Assembly: GCA_038325765.1 (NCBI GenBank)
Contig: JBBQJI010000038.1
Coordinates: forward strand, 7,043 to 71,042
Length of the DNA stretch: 64,000 bases
From: Xiheibacterium sp038325765
GTDB taxonomy: Bacteria; Myxococcota_A; Polyangia; Nannocystales; Nannocystaceae
Direction of reading: 5' to 3'
Below, one piece after another: positions 24,814 to 33,472 of this stretch. The position numbers and the translations under genes were made by a program. Numbering within the stretch: the stretch's first letter is position 1; the number at the start of each line of letters is the position of its first letter. Below the pieces are notes generated by a model that was given only the letters and a program-made list of their open reading frames with translations, ran no database searches and was not told the origin of the DNA.

Positions 24814-25218
24814 TCATCGTACGAATGGATCGACGATCGCGACGCCGCAATCCACGAAGTCCGCACCGTTGCGCGTTGCGAGTGACAAACCATGCACGAG
24901 CGCCGTCGCGGCGATGAGCATGTCGGCTTGCGCGACGCGGCGCCCTGACCGCTCGCGCGCCGCCCGGAGTTCCCCCGCAGCGCGGGCGACCGGCTCGGAG
25001 ACGTCGAGGATCTGCGTCGCCGAGGCGAGCACGCCCTCGAGCCACGCCGCGAGCTTCGGTCGCCGGGCTGACGGGAGCTTGGCGACGCCGAAGACGAGTT
25101 CCTCGACGGTGACCACGCTGAGCACGATCACCGTCTGAAGCTGCAGCCAGCGAATGACCTGCGGGTCGGGTCGCGCGCGCGGCAGCTCCGAGAGCACGTT
25201 GGTGTCGACGAGGTACAA
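24814..25218 (-). CDS. PIN-domain toxin, VapC/FitB-like
   Basis: Protein of 134 residues. The start is a TTG at 25218, because GGAGG lies 7 nt before it and it yields the canonical N-terminus (M)YLVDTNVLSELP. Acidic residues of the PIN active site are visible: D5, E39 or E40, D99 (in QADMLIAATA) and D120 (in TRNGADF). PIN toxins are Mg2+-dependent ribonucleases that cut tRNA or mRNA. The start lies 4 nt after the antitoxin stop, and the GGAGG sits inside the antitoxin's last codons, so translation is coupled. Confidence 0.9.
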   Translation of the reverse strand: MYLVDTNVLSELPRARPDPQVIRWLQLQTVIVLSVVTVEELVFGVAKLPSARRPKLAAWLEGVLASATQILDVSEPVARAAGELRAARERSGRRVAQADMLIAATALVHGLSLATRNGADFVDCGVAIVDPFVR

Positions 25219-25222
25219 CGGG

Positions 25223-25516
25223 TCACCTCCGCGTGCCCTTGCTGCCGAGCGCGGAGGGGCGGGCCGTCCGTGTCGGGATCTCGAGGTCGACGCCACCTTC
25301 GGCACGAATCTCGGCGCTCGAGTCCATCACCGCCAACCAGCGAGCGGCGCCCTGCTGCGCTGCAGCGAGCCGCTCGTACTCGGCGGTCGAAAGCACGACG
25401 GCGACGGGGCGACCGCGGTTCTCGATCATCTGGGGCGCCTGGCGGGCTTCGAGGACGAGCCGCGAGAACCCAGCCTTCGCCGAGGCGATGCTCCAGCGGC
25501 CCATCGACATGGTCAT
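25223..25516 (-). CDS. Phd/YefM-type antitoxin
   Basis: Protein of 97 residues. SIASAKAGFSRLVLEARQAP and ENRGRPVAVVLSTAEYERLA are the typical first helix and central strands of the Phd/YefM fold, which binds its own promoter and wraps the toxin. The C-terminal part (GGVDLEIPTRTARP) would contact the PIN toxin. Candidate ATGs are at 25537, 25516, 25510 and 25504; 25516 is chosen by family length, and none has a strong ribosome site. The toxin gene follows directly. Confidence 0.85.
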   Translation of the reverse strand: MTMSMGRWSIASAKAGFSRLVLEARQAPQMIENRGRPVAVVLSTAEYERLAAAQQGAARWLAVMDSSAEIRAEGGVDLEIPTRTARPSALGSKGTRR

Positions 25517-25650
25517 GATGTACGGGAGATGACCCATCCAAGCAAGCAGCACACCCGTGAGCTCCGGCCACTGGGCCTCACCTGCCCGCGCTACGGCAGG
25601 GCCCGTCGCCGTGGACAGCGGTGCGCGGCCGCGGCGACAATCGCCCGCCC

Positions 25651-27480
25651 ATGGTTCGCACGCTCGCCGCCGCCCTCGCATCGCTCCTCGTGCTCTCGTG
25701 CACTCGGCGAGGACCGGAGGTTGCAACCCCGGCCGCAGATGCCTCGCTCCCCGCGGTGGGCGATCCCGAGCTCGACGCCGCGCTCGCGTCCGCCGTGGTG
25801 GGCGTCGCGGATGCCGAGCTCGCCGCGATCTCGCGCGAGCACTGGGCGTGGACGCTGGAGACCTCGCCGCTGTTCGCCACGCGCCTGGGCGTGCACACCT
25901 ACGACGATCAGATCGGCGATCCCTCCGACGCCACGCGCACGCGCCAGCGCGCCCGTCGCGACGGGTTCATCGCCCGGCTCGAGGCGCTGCGCGATCTCGG
26001 TGCCGACGACGTCCGCACGCGCATGCTGTTGCTCGCCGATCTCCGCGCCAGCGCAGCCACGGACGTGTGCCGTGTCGAGCGCTGGAGCGTGTCGGCGAAC
26101 AACAACCCGCTGGCGTCCTGGGGCGATCTGGCGCAGATGCATCCGCGTCGCGACGCGCGTGATCTCGCGAACCTCGCGTCGCGCTACGAGGCGATGGGCC
26201 CCGCGGTCGACGTCGAGATCGCCCTGCTGCGCGACGGTCTGCGCAACGGTCTGGTCGCCGACGCAGAATCGATTCGCAGGGTCATCGCCATGATCGACGG
26301 CCAGCTCGATGCGCCCATCGACACGTGGGCCCTGCTCGCGCCTCGCCCAGGCGTGGCACCGGATGCCGCGACCGCCGCGCGCCTGCGCGCCGCGGTGACG
26401 ACCGGCTTCGCACCGGCGCTCATGCGGTATCGCGATCTGCTCGAGGACGAGGTGCTGCCCAAGGCCCGGCCCGATGGCCGGGGTGGCATCGGTGCGCTGC
26501 CCTCGGGCGCGGCCTGCTACGACGCGCTCATCGTGCTGCACACGACGCTGCCGCTGTCCGCCGACGAGGTCCATGCGCTCGGGCTCGCGGAGATCGCCCG
26601 CATCGATCGCGAGCTGACGACCCTCGGCGCCAAGGCGCTGGGCACCCGCGATCTCGCCGGCACGCTCACGGCGCTGCGCAGCGATCGCGCGCTGCACTTC
26701 GCCACCGCCGACGAGATCGAGCAGGCGGCCACCGCGGCGCTGGCCCGGGCCAAGGCCGCGATCCCGCGCTACTTCGGCCGCCTACCCCAGGCCGATTGCG
26801 TGGTCGCGCGCGTGCCCGACTACAAGGCGCCGTTCACCACGGTCGCCTACTACGAGCCCGGTCACGCCGACGGCAGCAAGCCCGGCGAGTACTTCGTCAA
26901 CGTGCTCGATCCGCACACGCGGCCGCGCTACGAGGCCCGTGTGCTCGCGGTGCACGAGTCGATCCCCGGCCACCACCTGCAGATCGCGATCGCCCAGGAG
27001 CGCAGCGCGTTGCCGGCGTTCCGCCGCCACGCCGGCTACGGCGCCTTCGTCGAGGGCTGGGCGCTGTACACCGAGCGCCTCGCCGACGAGATGGGCCTGT
27101 ACGAGACCGACCTCGACCGCCTCGGCATGCTGAGCTTCGACGCCTGGCGTGCGGCACGGCTCGTCGTCGACACCGGTATCCACACCAAGGGCTGGACCCG
27201 CAAGCAGGCCGAGGCGTTCATGCGCGAGCACACCGCGCTCGCCGACAACAACATCTCCAACGAGGTCGATCGCTACATCGGCTGGCCCGGCCAGGCGCTC
27301 GGCTACAAGATCGGCCAGCGCGAGATCCTGGGTCTGCGCCAGCGCGCCGAGGCGGCGCTCGGCGAGCGCTTCGTGCTCGCAGATTTCCACGACGCGGTGC
27401 TCGGGGCCGGCGCGGTCACGCTGCCGGCGCTGCGCGAGCAGATCGACGAATACATCGCGGGGGCGCAGGCGAGGGGGTGA
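25651..27480 (+). CDS. DUF885 family metallopeptidase-like lipoprotein
   Basis: Protein of 609 residues. The start at 25651 gives a signal sequence with lipobox LLVLSC. The C-terminal half contains AVHESIPGHHLQIAIAQE, the HExxxGHH zinc-binding motif of the DUF885 family, with GYGAFVEGWALYTERLADEM supplying the further Glu. LADNNISNEVDRYIGWPGQA is the third conserved family segment. The function is inferred to be peptidase or hydrolase activity at the cell surface or in the periplasm; no member's substrate is clearly known to me. Its neighbours on each side read the opposite way, so it appears to be a single-gene unit. Confidence 0.9.
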   Translation: MVRTLAAALASLLVLSCTRRGPEVATPAADASLPAVGDPELDAALASAVVGVADAELAAISREHWAWTLETSPLFATRLGVHTYDDQIGDPSDATRTRQRARRDGFIARLEALRDLGADDVRTRMLLLADLRASAATDVCRVERWSVSANNNPLASWGDLAQMHPRRDARDLANLASRYEAMGPAVDVEIALLRDGLRNGLVADAESIRRVIAMIDGQLDAPIDTWALLAPRPGVAPDAATAARLRAAVTTGFAPALMRYRDLLEDEVLPKARPDGRGGIGALPSGAACYDALIVLHTTLPLSADEVHALGLAEIARIDRELTTLGAKALGTRDLAGTLTALRSDRALHFATADEIEQAATAALARAKAAIPRYFGRLPQADCVVARVPDYKAPFTTVAYYEPGHADGSKPGEYFVNVLDPHTRPRYEARVLAVHESIPGHHLQIAIAQERSALPAFRRHAGYGAFVEGWALYTERLADEMGLYETDLDRLGMLSFDAWRAARLVVDTGIHTKGWTRKQAEAFMREHTALADNNISNEVDRYIGWPGQALGYKIGQREILGLRQRAEAALGERFVLADFHDAVLGAGAVTLPALREQIDEYIAGAQARG

Positions 27481-27501
27481 GCGCTGCGGGCAGGCCCGCG
27501 A

Positions 27502-29697
27502 TCAGCCGCCGATGTGGAGACGGATCTCGTCGATCCGCGTCCTCAGCCGATCCACCAGCGCGCCGTCGCCGGTGCTGTGCGCCAGCTCGAGCGCGCCTTC
27601 GGCAGTGGACAGCGCGCGGCTGGCCTTGCCCGCGGCCATGTACGCCAACGCGAGGATCTCGAGCGCGCCCGCGTCGCGACCGCCGGTGGCCCGCACCGCG
27701 CGCTCGGCCGCATCCACCGCCCGCATCGCGCTGGCGTCACCCCTCACGAGGCCAGCAGGCTCGGCGGTGCGCAGCAGCACCGCGGCCAGCCCTTTGAGCG
27801 AGCCCACGGCGCCGCGATCGATCTCGAGCACCGCGCGATAGGCCGCCAGCGCGTCGGCGTCCTTTCCCTGCCCCGCCAACACGCGCGCGAGGTTCTCGCG
27901 GAAGAGCGTGCGCCCGCTCGACAGCTCGACTGCCCGTGTGAGCGCCTGCTCGGCCTGGGGCAGCTCGCCCGCGAGCTCGTGGGTGATGCCGAGGTTGTTC
28001 CACGTCTCGGCCGCGGTCGGGTCGAGCTCGGCCGCGCGGCGCAGGAACCCGATCGCCTCGGGCCACGCCCGTTGCTTGCGCAGCAGGTTCCCCATGGTGA
28101 GCTGGGCGCGGGCATCGTCGGGAATCGCCGCGACTGCCTGTGCGAGCTGGACCCGCGCCCGCGGCAGCTGGGCTTCGCCCATCAGCACGATCGCCAGATC
28201 CACGCGGGCATGGTGCCGATCCTTCGCGAGCACCAGGCCCCGCTCGTAGTGCGCGATGGCGTCTTCGGTCGCGCCGCGCCGGGCCTCGAGCGCAGCGATC
28301 GCGAGCAGGGCATCGGCGTCGTCGGGGGCCGCCGCGAGCCCGCGACGGAAGTGGGCGATCTGGCGATCGAGCCAGCCGTTCATGAAGTGGGCGTCGAGCT
28401 CGGGCAGCCGCGCGGGATCGGCGGGCTCGATCTCCAAGATGAGCTCGGCCATCTCGTCGGTGGACCGTGGCCCGAAGCCGACGGCGACGGGCGGCGAGGA
28501 CGGGTTGTGGCGGTTGTCCGCCGAGTTGTCGAACGTCCATTCCATCACCAGCGTGCTGCCGGCCGGCAGCGCGACCGGCTCGGCGAAGCGATACTGGTCC
28601 TGCCAGTCGAAGTTCCAGTCGTCGATGCGGATCAGCCACTTCTTGCTGCCGTCTGGCAGCTCGGCCCAGCCGTGGACGCGCTTGCCGAGGTAGTGCGCGT
28701 GGGGATAGACGCTGACCACGTAGACGTCGACCGGCAGCGTCTCGCGATCGGTGACGACGACGGACTCGGCGCCCGCCGGCAGCGCGATGTCGGAGGACGC
28801 CAGCTCCATCGCCAAGGCAGTGCGCGTTGCCGGGCGGTCGCTGCGGTGCAGGCCGATGCGCGGTCGGATGCGCTCGGGCTTGCCCGATGGTCGCATGTGC
28901 ACCTGCAGCACGATGTCGCTGCCCGGGGCGAGCCGGAAGCTGCGCGCGACCTGGCCGGGATCGGGGATCTTGCCCGGCGTCCAGCCGACGAAGCGGCCAT
29001 CGGGCATGCCGGCGCCCGCAAAGTCCATGCCGGAAAATCCCGGCTCGGGATCCTCGGCGTCGCGGCGGGCGGCGTCGCCCCGACGATCGACGCGCATCAC
29101 GGCGTGGTGCACCACCTTGGGATCGCCGGGCACCAGCTCGACCGCGCGGATCCAGCCCTCCGCCTCGGGCGGCACGTGGATCACGAAGTTGCGGTAGACG
29201 TCGCTGCCATCGGCGGGCAGCTCGAACGCGGCGTCGGACTCGAGGATCACGTCGGGCGCACCGAGCTGCCAGCCGCGCGGTGGCGACGGCGGCGTGGGCA
29301 ACAGCAGGGCGTCGCCCTCGAGCCTGCCCGCTGTGACCCACGCGGCGAGCGTCGAGCGATCGGCGTCGGGCAGGTGGCGCTCGCCGACGTAGCGCGCGAC
29401 GCCGGGCTCGGGCAGCCACGGCGGCATGGTCCCGCTCTGCGTGATCTCCACGATCTGCGACGCGTGATCGCGGACGTCGTCGTAGTTGATCAGTGGAAAT
29501 GGCGCCGCGCCACCGTCGATGTGGCACGGCGCGCAGTGGCGATACAGGATCGGCGCGACGTCGCGGGCGAATGTCGGCGGGCCGGGATCCACTACCTTCG
29601 TCGGTGCGGGAGGCGGCGGCGTGGCCGGTTCGCCGCAGGCGACGTGCAGTAGGGCGAACGCCGCGGCGAGCGCGGGGGCATTGCGCGACGGATGCAC
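27502..29697 (-). CDS. Cytochrome c / copper type II monooxygenase / TPR fusion lipoprotein
   Basis: Protein of 731 residues in three parts. First a lipobox (LHVAC, Cys21) and a short cytochrome c segment with CAPCH at 55-59. Then a domain like peptidylglycine alpha-hydroxylating or dopamine-type monooxygenases. It keeps a full set of possible copper ligands: His197 and His198 (VVHHAVM) and His267 (LQVHM) for one site, His333 and His335 (YPHAHYLG) and Met385 (VMEWTFD) for the other. Residues about 440-731 are TPRs, such as AAETWNNLGITHELAGELPQ. Such proteins occur in Myxococcota and Planctomycetes with unknown substrates. A lipoprotein redoxin of a companion type is at 23674. Confidence 0.9.
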   Translation of the reverse strand: MHPSRNAPALAAAFALLHVACGEPATPPPPAPTKVVDPGPPTFARDVAPILYRHCAPCHIDGGAAPFPLINYDDVRDHASQIVEITQSGTMPPWLPEPGVARYVGERHLPDADRSTLAAWVTAGRLEGDALLLPTPPSPPRGWQLGAPDVILESDAAFELPADGSDVYRNFVIHVPPEAEGWIRAVELVPGDPKVVHHAVMRVDRRGDAARRDAEDPEPGFSGMDFAGAGMPDGRFVGWTPGKIPDPGQVARSFRLAPGSDIVLQVHMRPSGKPERIRPRIGLHRSDRPATRTALAMELASSDIALPAGAESVVVTDRETLPVDVYVVSVYPHAHYLGKRVHGWAELPDGSKKWLIRIDDWNFDWQDQYRFAEPVALPAGSTLVMEWTFDNSADNRHNPSSPPVAVGFGPRSTDEMAELILEIEPADPARLPELDAHFMNGWLDRQIAHFRRGLAAAPDDADALLAIAALEARRGATEDAIAHYERGLVLAKDRHHARVDLAIVLMGEAQLPRARVQLAQAVAAIPDDARAQLTMGNLLRKQRAWPEAIGFLRRAAELDPTAAETWNNLGITHELAGELPQAEQALTRAVELSSGRTLFRENLARVLAGQGKDADALAAYRAVLEIDRGAVGSLKGLAAVLLRTAEPAGLVRGDASAMRAVDAAERAVRATGGRDAGALEILALAYMAAGKASRALSTAEGALELAHSTGDGALVDRLRTRIDEIRLHIGG

Positions 29698-29830
29698 GGC
29701 TGGGCAGGGATAGCGCCTCGGCGTGCGGATGTCATCCGACCGGCGGCGTCGCCCATGCGTGGTCGTGCACGGGCTGCGTCGCCGTGCGGCGGGCCCCGGC
29801 GCGGTGACGATCCCCCGGTGCGGTCGTGAT

Positions 29831-30217
29831 CTACGACCGGTAATCGGTGAGGTGGCGGCGCGCCCCCGGACGGTCGGCCTCGCGCACCTGCTGGCAGTCG
29901 ATGCACCAGCGCACCCACGGCATCAGCTCGACGCGGCGCATGCCGATGGGCTCGTCGCACTGCTCGCAGCGGCCGAAGTCCTCGGGATCGTCGGCGAGGC
30001 GGCCCAGGGCGGCGTCGATCTGCTCGAGCTCCTCGGCGCGGGCGCGGTTGCGGTTCGAGGCGATGACCTTCGCCATCTCCGCCAGCGGGGCGGCGTCATC
30101 GTCGACCTTGCGAGCGGTGTCGACTTCGGCGGCGATCTCGAGGTCGCCCTCGGCTCGCAGCGCCTCGCGGCGGTCCCGGAGCAGGGTCTCGAGTCGAGCG
30201 CGCGCGGTCGGGTCCAT
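29831..30217 (-). CDS. DksA/TraR family zinc-finger protein
   Basis: Protein of 128 residues. The C-terminal zinc finger is complete: C84 and C87 in FGRCEQCDEPIG, C105 and C108 in RWCIDCQQVRE. The N-terminal coiled coil (about 5-75) has DDDAAPLAEM near its tip, where DksA-type proteins place acidic residues that enter the RNA polymerase secondary channel. The tip does not match DksA's DxxDA exactly, so whether it acts with ppGpp is open. It is a stand-alone gene on the minus strand. Confidence 0.92.
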   Translation of the reverse strand: MDPTARARLETLLRDRREALRAEGDLEIAAEVDTARKVDDDAAPLAEMAKVIASNRNRARAEELEQIDAALGRLADDPEDFGRCEQCDEPIGMRRVELMPWVRWCIDCQQVREADRPGARRHLTDYRS

Positions 30218-30264
30218 CGCGGCTCCAGGCTAGCAGCGCGTGGCCGAACCCCGCAACGAGGGCG

Positions 30265-30768
30265 TCAGCCGCGGGCGACGATCATGATGCCCAACGCGTG
30301 GATCCGATCGTCGCGACGGAAACGCAGGGTGAAGCCGCCGCGGGCCACCGCGGGCCCCATCACCTCGAGGTCGGCGCCGTCGCGCAGGCGGTGGTCGTCG
30401 ATCGCGAGCAGCACGTCGCCGTTGCGCAGGCCCACCCGCGTCGCCAGGCCGCGGGCACCGTCGAGGCGCATGCCGCCGCCTTCGGGCAGCAGGCGGAGGC
30501 CGCGGGGGAAGGGCATGCGCTCGGCCTCGAGGGCGGCGAGGTCGACGACGCACGTGCGCGCGGCCTCGTCGGCGCCGTGGATGCACTCGACGGCAGCGCC
30601 GGCGTCGGCAGGGGCTGCGTGCCGAGCCACCGTGGCGCCGTCCGCTGATGCAGGGTCGCCCCGGTCCACGAACATCGTGCCGAGGTGCACCGCACCGGTG
30701 AGGATCGCCATCGTCGCCCATGCGGTCACCCGCGTGCGGCCCCGTCGTGTCATCCAGCGGTGAATCAT
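30265..30768 (-). CDS. GspC-like membrane-anchored PDZ protein
   Basis: Protein of 167 residues. The ATG at 30768 gives a short basic N-terminus (MIHRWMTRRGRTR) and one membrane helix (TAWATMAILTGAVHLGTMFV). After a Cys-containing linker, the C-terminal about 75 residues form a PDZ domain: GMRLDGARGLATRVGLRNGD, then VLLAIDDHRLRDGADLEVMG. The layout resembles type II secretion GspC/PulC, but no other secretion gene is nearby. Upstream in-frame ATGs exist at 30813 and 30885. A generic anchored PDZ protease adaptor is the alternative reading. Confidence 0.75.
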   Translation of the reverse strand: MIHRWMTRRGRTRVTAWATMAILTGAVHLGTMFVDRGDPASADGATVARHAAPADAGAAVECIHGADEAARTCVVDLAALEAERMPFPRGLRLLPEGGGMRLDGARGLATRVGLRNGDVLLAIDDHRLRDGADLEVMGPAVARGGFTLRFRRDDRIHALGIMIVARG

Positions 30769-30902
30769 GCGGGCCTGACACGAGCAACGGCCGTGCCACG
30801 TCGCCTCGGCCATGATCCCGCGATCGCGAATGCAGCGGCCGGGACAGCGGGTCGATCGGGCCCGTCGCCCGTGCCACAGTGGCAAACCCGTTCCAGGCCG
30901 TT

Positions 30903-31142
30903 TCAGGGATCGGCGCGGGCGGCGGCCACCAGGGCGACGATCTCCCCCGGATCCGGGAAGCGCTGCAGCTCGTGCTTGCAGAACACCCGCACGTCACCGA
31001 TGTGCACGTCGAAGACGCCCCGCGATCCCTTGACCATGTCGATCACCACACCGACGCCGAAGCGCTCGCGGATCTCGGCCACCACCCGGGTGGCCTGGGG
31101 CAGGTAATTTCAAGCGGAGCAGTAGGTGACGCGGATCTGCAT
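30903..31142 (-). CDS. SelW-like selenoprotein (Rdx family) with in-frame TGA for selenocysteine
   Basis: Protein of 79 residues if the TGA at 31110-31112 is read as selenocysteine. It begins MQIRVTYCSA, then U, then NYLPQATRVV. The CxxU at residues 8-11 sits exactly where Rdx-family (SelW/SelT/SelH) proteins have their redox motif after the first strand. The rest is conserved too: GSRGVFDVHIGDVRVFCKHE and LQRFPDPGEIV match the family end, and the TGA is the only stop in the frame. A stem-loop fitting a bacterial SECIS begins 14 nt after the TGA. A conventional reading would stop at ten residues. The function is thiol-disulfide or peroxide redox chemistry; selA-D genes would have to lie elsewhere in the genome. 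Confidence 0.92.
31077..31095 (-). promoter_or_regulatory. Predicted bacterial SECIS stem-loop
   Basis: On the coding strand the sequence after the TGA is 14 nt, then a perfect 7-bp stem (ggccacc with ggtggcc) around a 5-nt loop (cgggt). The loop therefore lies 21-25 nt from the TGA, inside the window required for SelB-dependent reading in bacteria, and the element is within the coding region as expected. Confidence 0.7.
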
Positions 31143-31386
31143 GCGCGTGAGCATACGACGGGATGCTGCCGATCCGACAGGGGCGGTGTCGACGGCGGCG
31201 GCCGCGGCGGGCCGCGTGGCGCCCCGATGCGGAACCGGGGCGCACCAGTTTTCTCGCACAGGAGCGGTGGCTCGAGCGCCGCACACCTCTCGCGCGCTCG
31301 GGTGAGCACGCCCTGCGAACGCGCCCTGTCGACGCGGATCCGCTCGATTTCGGGACCCTGTTGCGCGCCGGGCACGACGCCGAAGA

Positions 31387-31414
31387 TTGACCAAGCGAGG
31401 CCATCGCCTAAGCT
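31387..31414 (+). promoter_or_regulatory. Possible sigma-70-type promoter for the FIST gene
   Basis: TTGACC at 31387-31392 and TAAGCT at 31409-31414, spacer 16 bp. The start ATG at 31438 is 24 nt downstream with GACGAGG before it, a reasonable leader and ribosome site. Confidence 0.45.
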
Positions 31415-31437
31415 CGATCGAGATCGCGAGGACGAGG

Positions 31438-32598
31438 ATGGAGATTGTCAGCGTTGGACCGACCATTGGGGGACCCGAGGCGTTCGAGCGCGAGCTCGCG
31501 CAGGTGGCTGCGCGCATCGACGGTCCGAAGCTGGGCATCGTGTACCTGCCGATCGGGCTCGACCCCGCCCCCTACCTCGCCGCCGCCGCCGATGCTCTGG
31601 GCGGGCCGGTGGTCGGCGCGACCACGGCCGGCGCGGCGTTCACCGAACGCGGCTTCTCCCGCGATCTGCCGGTCGCGGCGGTCATGGGCGGCCGCGATTT
31701 CGGCTTCTCCATCGGCGTCGCCCATGATCTCGCCCGCGATCCGGCCGGCCAGATCAAGTCGGCCGCCCGCCGCCTGGTCGACGGGGCGCACCGGGTGCCC
31801 GTGCGCAGCCACGTGATGATCGCCCTGGCGGACGCCTTCGCCTGTGACGGCGAGGTCCTGTGCGCGGCGTTGCAGGCGTCGGTGCCACCGCACTGGCGGA
31901 TCTTCGGCGCGACCGCCGGCGACGGTTTTCGCTTCGAGTCGACCTACGTCTTCGCCGGCCGCGAGGTGCTCCGCGACGCTGCGGTGCTGATCGGTCTGTA
32001 CTCCGACGCGCGGCCTTCGCTCGTCGCCCATCACGGCTGGCGCGGTGAGGATGGCGCTCGTGAGATGGTCGTCACCGAGATCGACGGCGAGGTGCTGCGG
32101 CGGCTCGACGACCGCCCCGCTGCCGACGTCTATCGGGCCGAGCTCGTCCGTTTGGGCGTCATGCGCGAGGGCGACGATCTGTTGCGGGCGATCGCCACCC
32201 ACGAGCTCGGCGCCCGCACGATGTTCGGCGACCAACTGAAGATCCGCGCTGCGCTCCGGGTGCTCGACGACGGCTCGATCGTGCTCGCCGGCAGCCTTCC
32301 GGTGGGCACGTTGGTCCAGGTCGTCAGCGCCACCCCCGATGCGCTCGTCGACGCCGCGCGCACGCTGGCCGACCGGGTGCTCGAGCCCTTCGAGAACCGG
32401 GCGGTGCACGGCGCGTTGGTGTTCGACTGCGGCGCGCGCCTGCAGCTGCTCGGCGATCGCTACGGTGAGGAGGTCGCCGCGTTCCTCGGCGGTCGTCACT
32501 TCCCGATGATCGGGATGGCCGGCTACGGCGAGCTCGCCAAGTTTGCGGGCAGCGTCGAGGGCTTCCACAACGCGACCGCCGTCATGGCCGCGTGGTAG
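31438..32598 (+). CDS. FIST-domain sensory protein
   Basis: Protein of 386 residues. The N-terminal half is the FIST_N domain (about 20-210: LGIVYLPIGLDPAPYLAAAA, VVGATTAGAAFTERGF, HWRIFGATAGDGFRFESTYV). The C-terminal half is FIST_C (about 225-375: GALVFDCGARLQLLGDRYGE, then MIGMAGYGELAKFAG). FIST domains bind small ligands such as amino acids and feed F-box-like or signalling partners. There is no signal peptide or membrane helix, and the protein is stand-alone, so its output partner is unknown. The ATG at 31438 has GAGG 4 nt upstream. It is divergent from the selenoprotein gene. Confidence 0.92.
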   Translation: MEIVSVGPTIGGPEAFERELAQVAARIDGPKLGIVYLPIGLDPAPYLAAAADALGGPVVGATTAGAAFTERGFSRDLPVAAVMGGRDFGFSIGVAHDLARDPAGQIKSAARRLVDGAHRVPVRSHVMIALADAFACDGEVLCAALQASVPPHWRIFGATAGDGFRFESTYVFAGREVLRDAAVLIGLYSDARPSLVAHHGWRGEDGAREMVVTEIDGEVLRRLDDRPAADVYRAELVRLGVMREGDDLLRAIATHELGARTMFGDQLKIRAALRVLDDGSIVLAGSLPVGTLVQVVSATPDALVDAARTLADRVLEPFENRAVHGALVFDCGARLQLLGDRYGEEVAAFLGGRHFPMIGMAGYGELAKFAGSVEGFHNATAVMAAW

Positions 32599-32648
32599 CA
32601 GCGCTTCGGGGGAATACAGCGCGTCATGCCCGGAGTAGGGTGTCCTCC

Positions 32649-33308
32649 ATGCCGACCCTGATCCCTAGCCGATCTGTGCGACTGCTGTGGCTGGCCCCCC
32701 TGCTGGCGACCTCGATTGGCTGTTTGATGACGCGTGGCGACGGCGAGCTCGCGTCGCGAACCCACGAGGTCGCGCCGTTCCACGTCGTCGATGTCGGCGG
32801 CGTGTTCCAGCTCGAGGCGGTGCAGGCGGCCGAGACCTCCGTCGAGGTCCGCGGCGACGCGAACCTCGTGGCCAAGGTCGAGGTCACTGTCACCGACGGT
32901 CGGCTGCGGGCGCGCATCGAGGGCAACGTGCTCCCCGATCTGCCGCTGGAGTTGGTGGTGCGCGCGCCGGTGCTGGACGAGATCGAGCTGTCCGGCGCCT
33001 CGCGTGGTGACGTCCAGGGCATCGACGCCGAGCACCTCGAGCTCGAGCTCTCGGGGTCGAGCACCCTCGTGGTCCGCGGACGCGTCGCGCACCTCGAGGC
33101 CAACGTCTCGGGCGCTTCGGATCTCGACGCCGCGGGCGTGCAAGCCGAGCGCGTCGACGTCGACGCTAGCGGCGCCAGCAAGGCCCTCGTGACGGCGAAC
33201 ACCGCCATCGACGCCAACGCCAGCGGCGCCAGCTCGATCACCTGGCAAGGCCCCGCCACCACCATCGAACGCAAAGCCAGCGGCGCCTCCACCATCGAAC
33301 ACCGCTGA
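32649..33308 (+). CDS. DUF2807 (GIN-domain) lipoprotein
   Basis: Protein of 219 residues. The start at 32649 gives a signal with lipobox LATSIGC. The body is the repetitive beta-solenoid of putative auto-transporter adhesin head domains (DUF2807): VDVGGVFQLEAVQAAETSVE, then strand repeats such as LSGASRGDVQGIDAEHLELE, NVSGASDLDAAGVQAERVDV and NASGASSITWQG. These SGAS turns recur about every 20 residues. It is likely on the outer membrane surface or in the periplasm. No partner gene is apparent. A 16-bp tandem repeat follows 17 bp after the stop. Confidence 0.9.
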   Translation: MPTLIPSRSVRLLWLAPLLATSIGCLMTRGDGELASRTHEVAPFHVVDVGGVFQLEAVQAAETSVEVRGDANLVAKVEVTVTDGRLRARIEGNVLPDLPLELVVRAPVLDEIELSGASRGDVQGIDAEHLELELSGSSTLVVRGRVAHLEANVSGASDLDAAGVQAERVDVDASGASKALVTANTAIDANASGASSITWQGPATTIERKASGASTIEHR

Positions 33309-33324
33309 CGGATCGCCGCGGGCC

Positions 33325-33400
33325 GACGCCCGATCTCCGCGACGCCCGATCTCCGCGACGCCCGATCTCCGCGACGCCCGATCTCCGCGACGCCCGATCT
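33325..33400. repeat. 16-bp tandem repeat, 4.75 copies
   Basis: The unit gacgcccgatctccgc is repeated exactly at 33325, 33341, 33357 and 33373, with a partial copy from 33389. It lies in noncoding DNA after the DUF2807 gene. Sixteen is not a multiple of three, which supports the absence of a coding role. Confidence 0.9.
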
Positions 33401-33472
33401 CGAGCGATCCGATCACCCGAGCACGCCGAGTTCGAAATGCCCCCCGCTTGCGGGGGGCAAGCCGCGCGAAGC

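Noticed and set aside
27514..29652. Plus-strand open frame of 712 residues opposite the copper monooxygenase fusion
   Set aside because: Sense strand has CAPCH, six copper ligands and TPRs; the antisense frame has no motif and mirrors the GC-skewed codon use.
33325..33400. 16-bp repeats considered as plasmid-type iterons or an origin
   Set aside because: No replication gene, DnaA boxes or AT-rich segment nearby; surrounding genes are ordinary.
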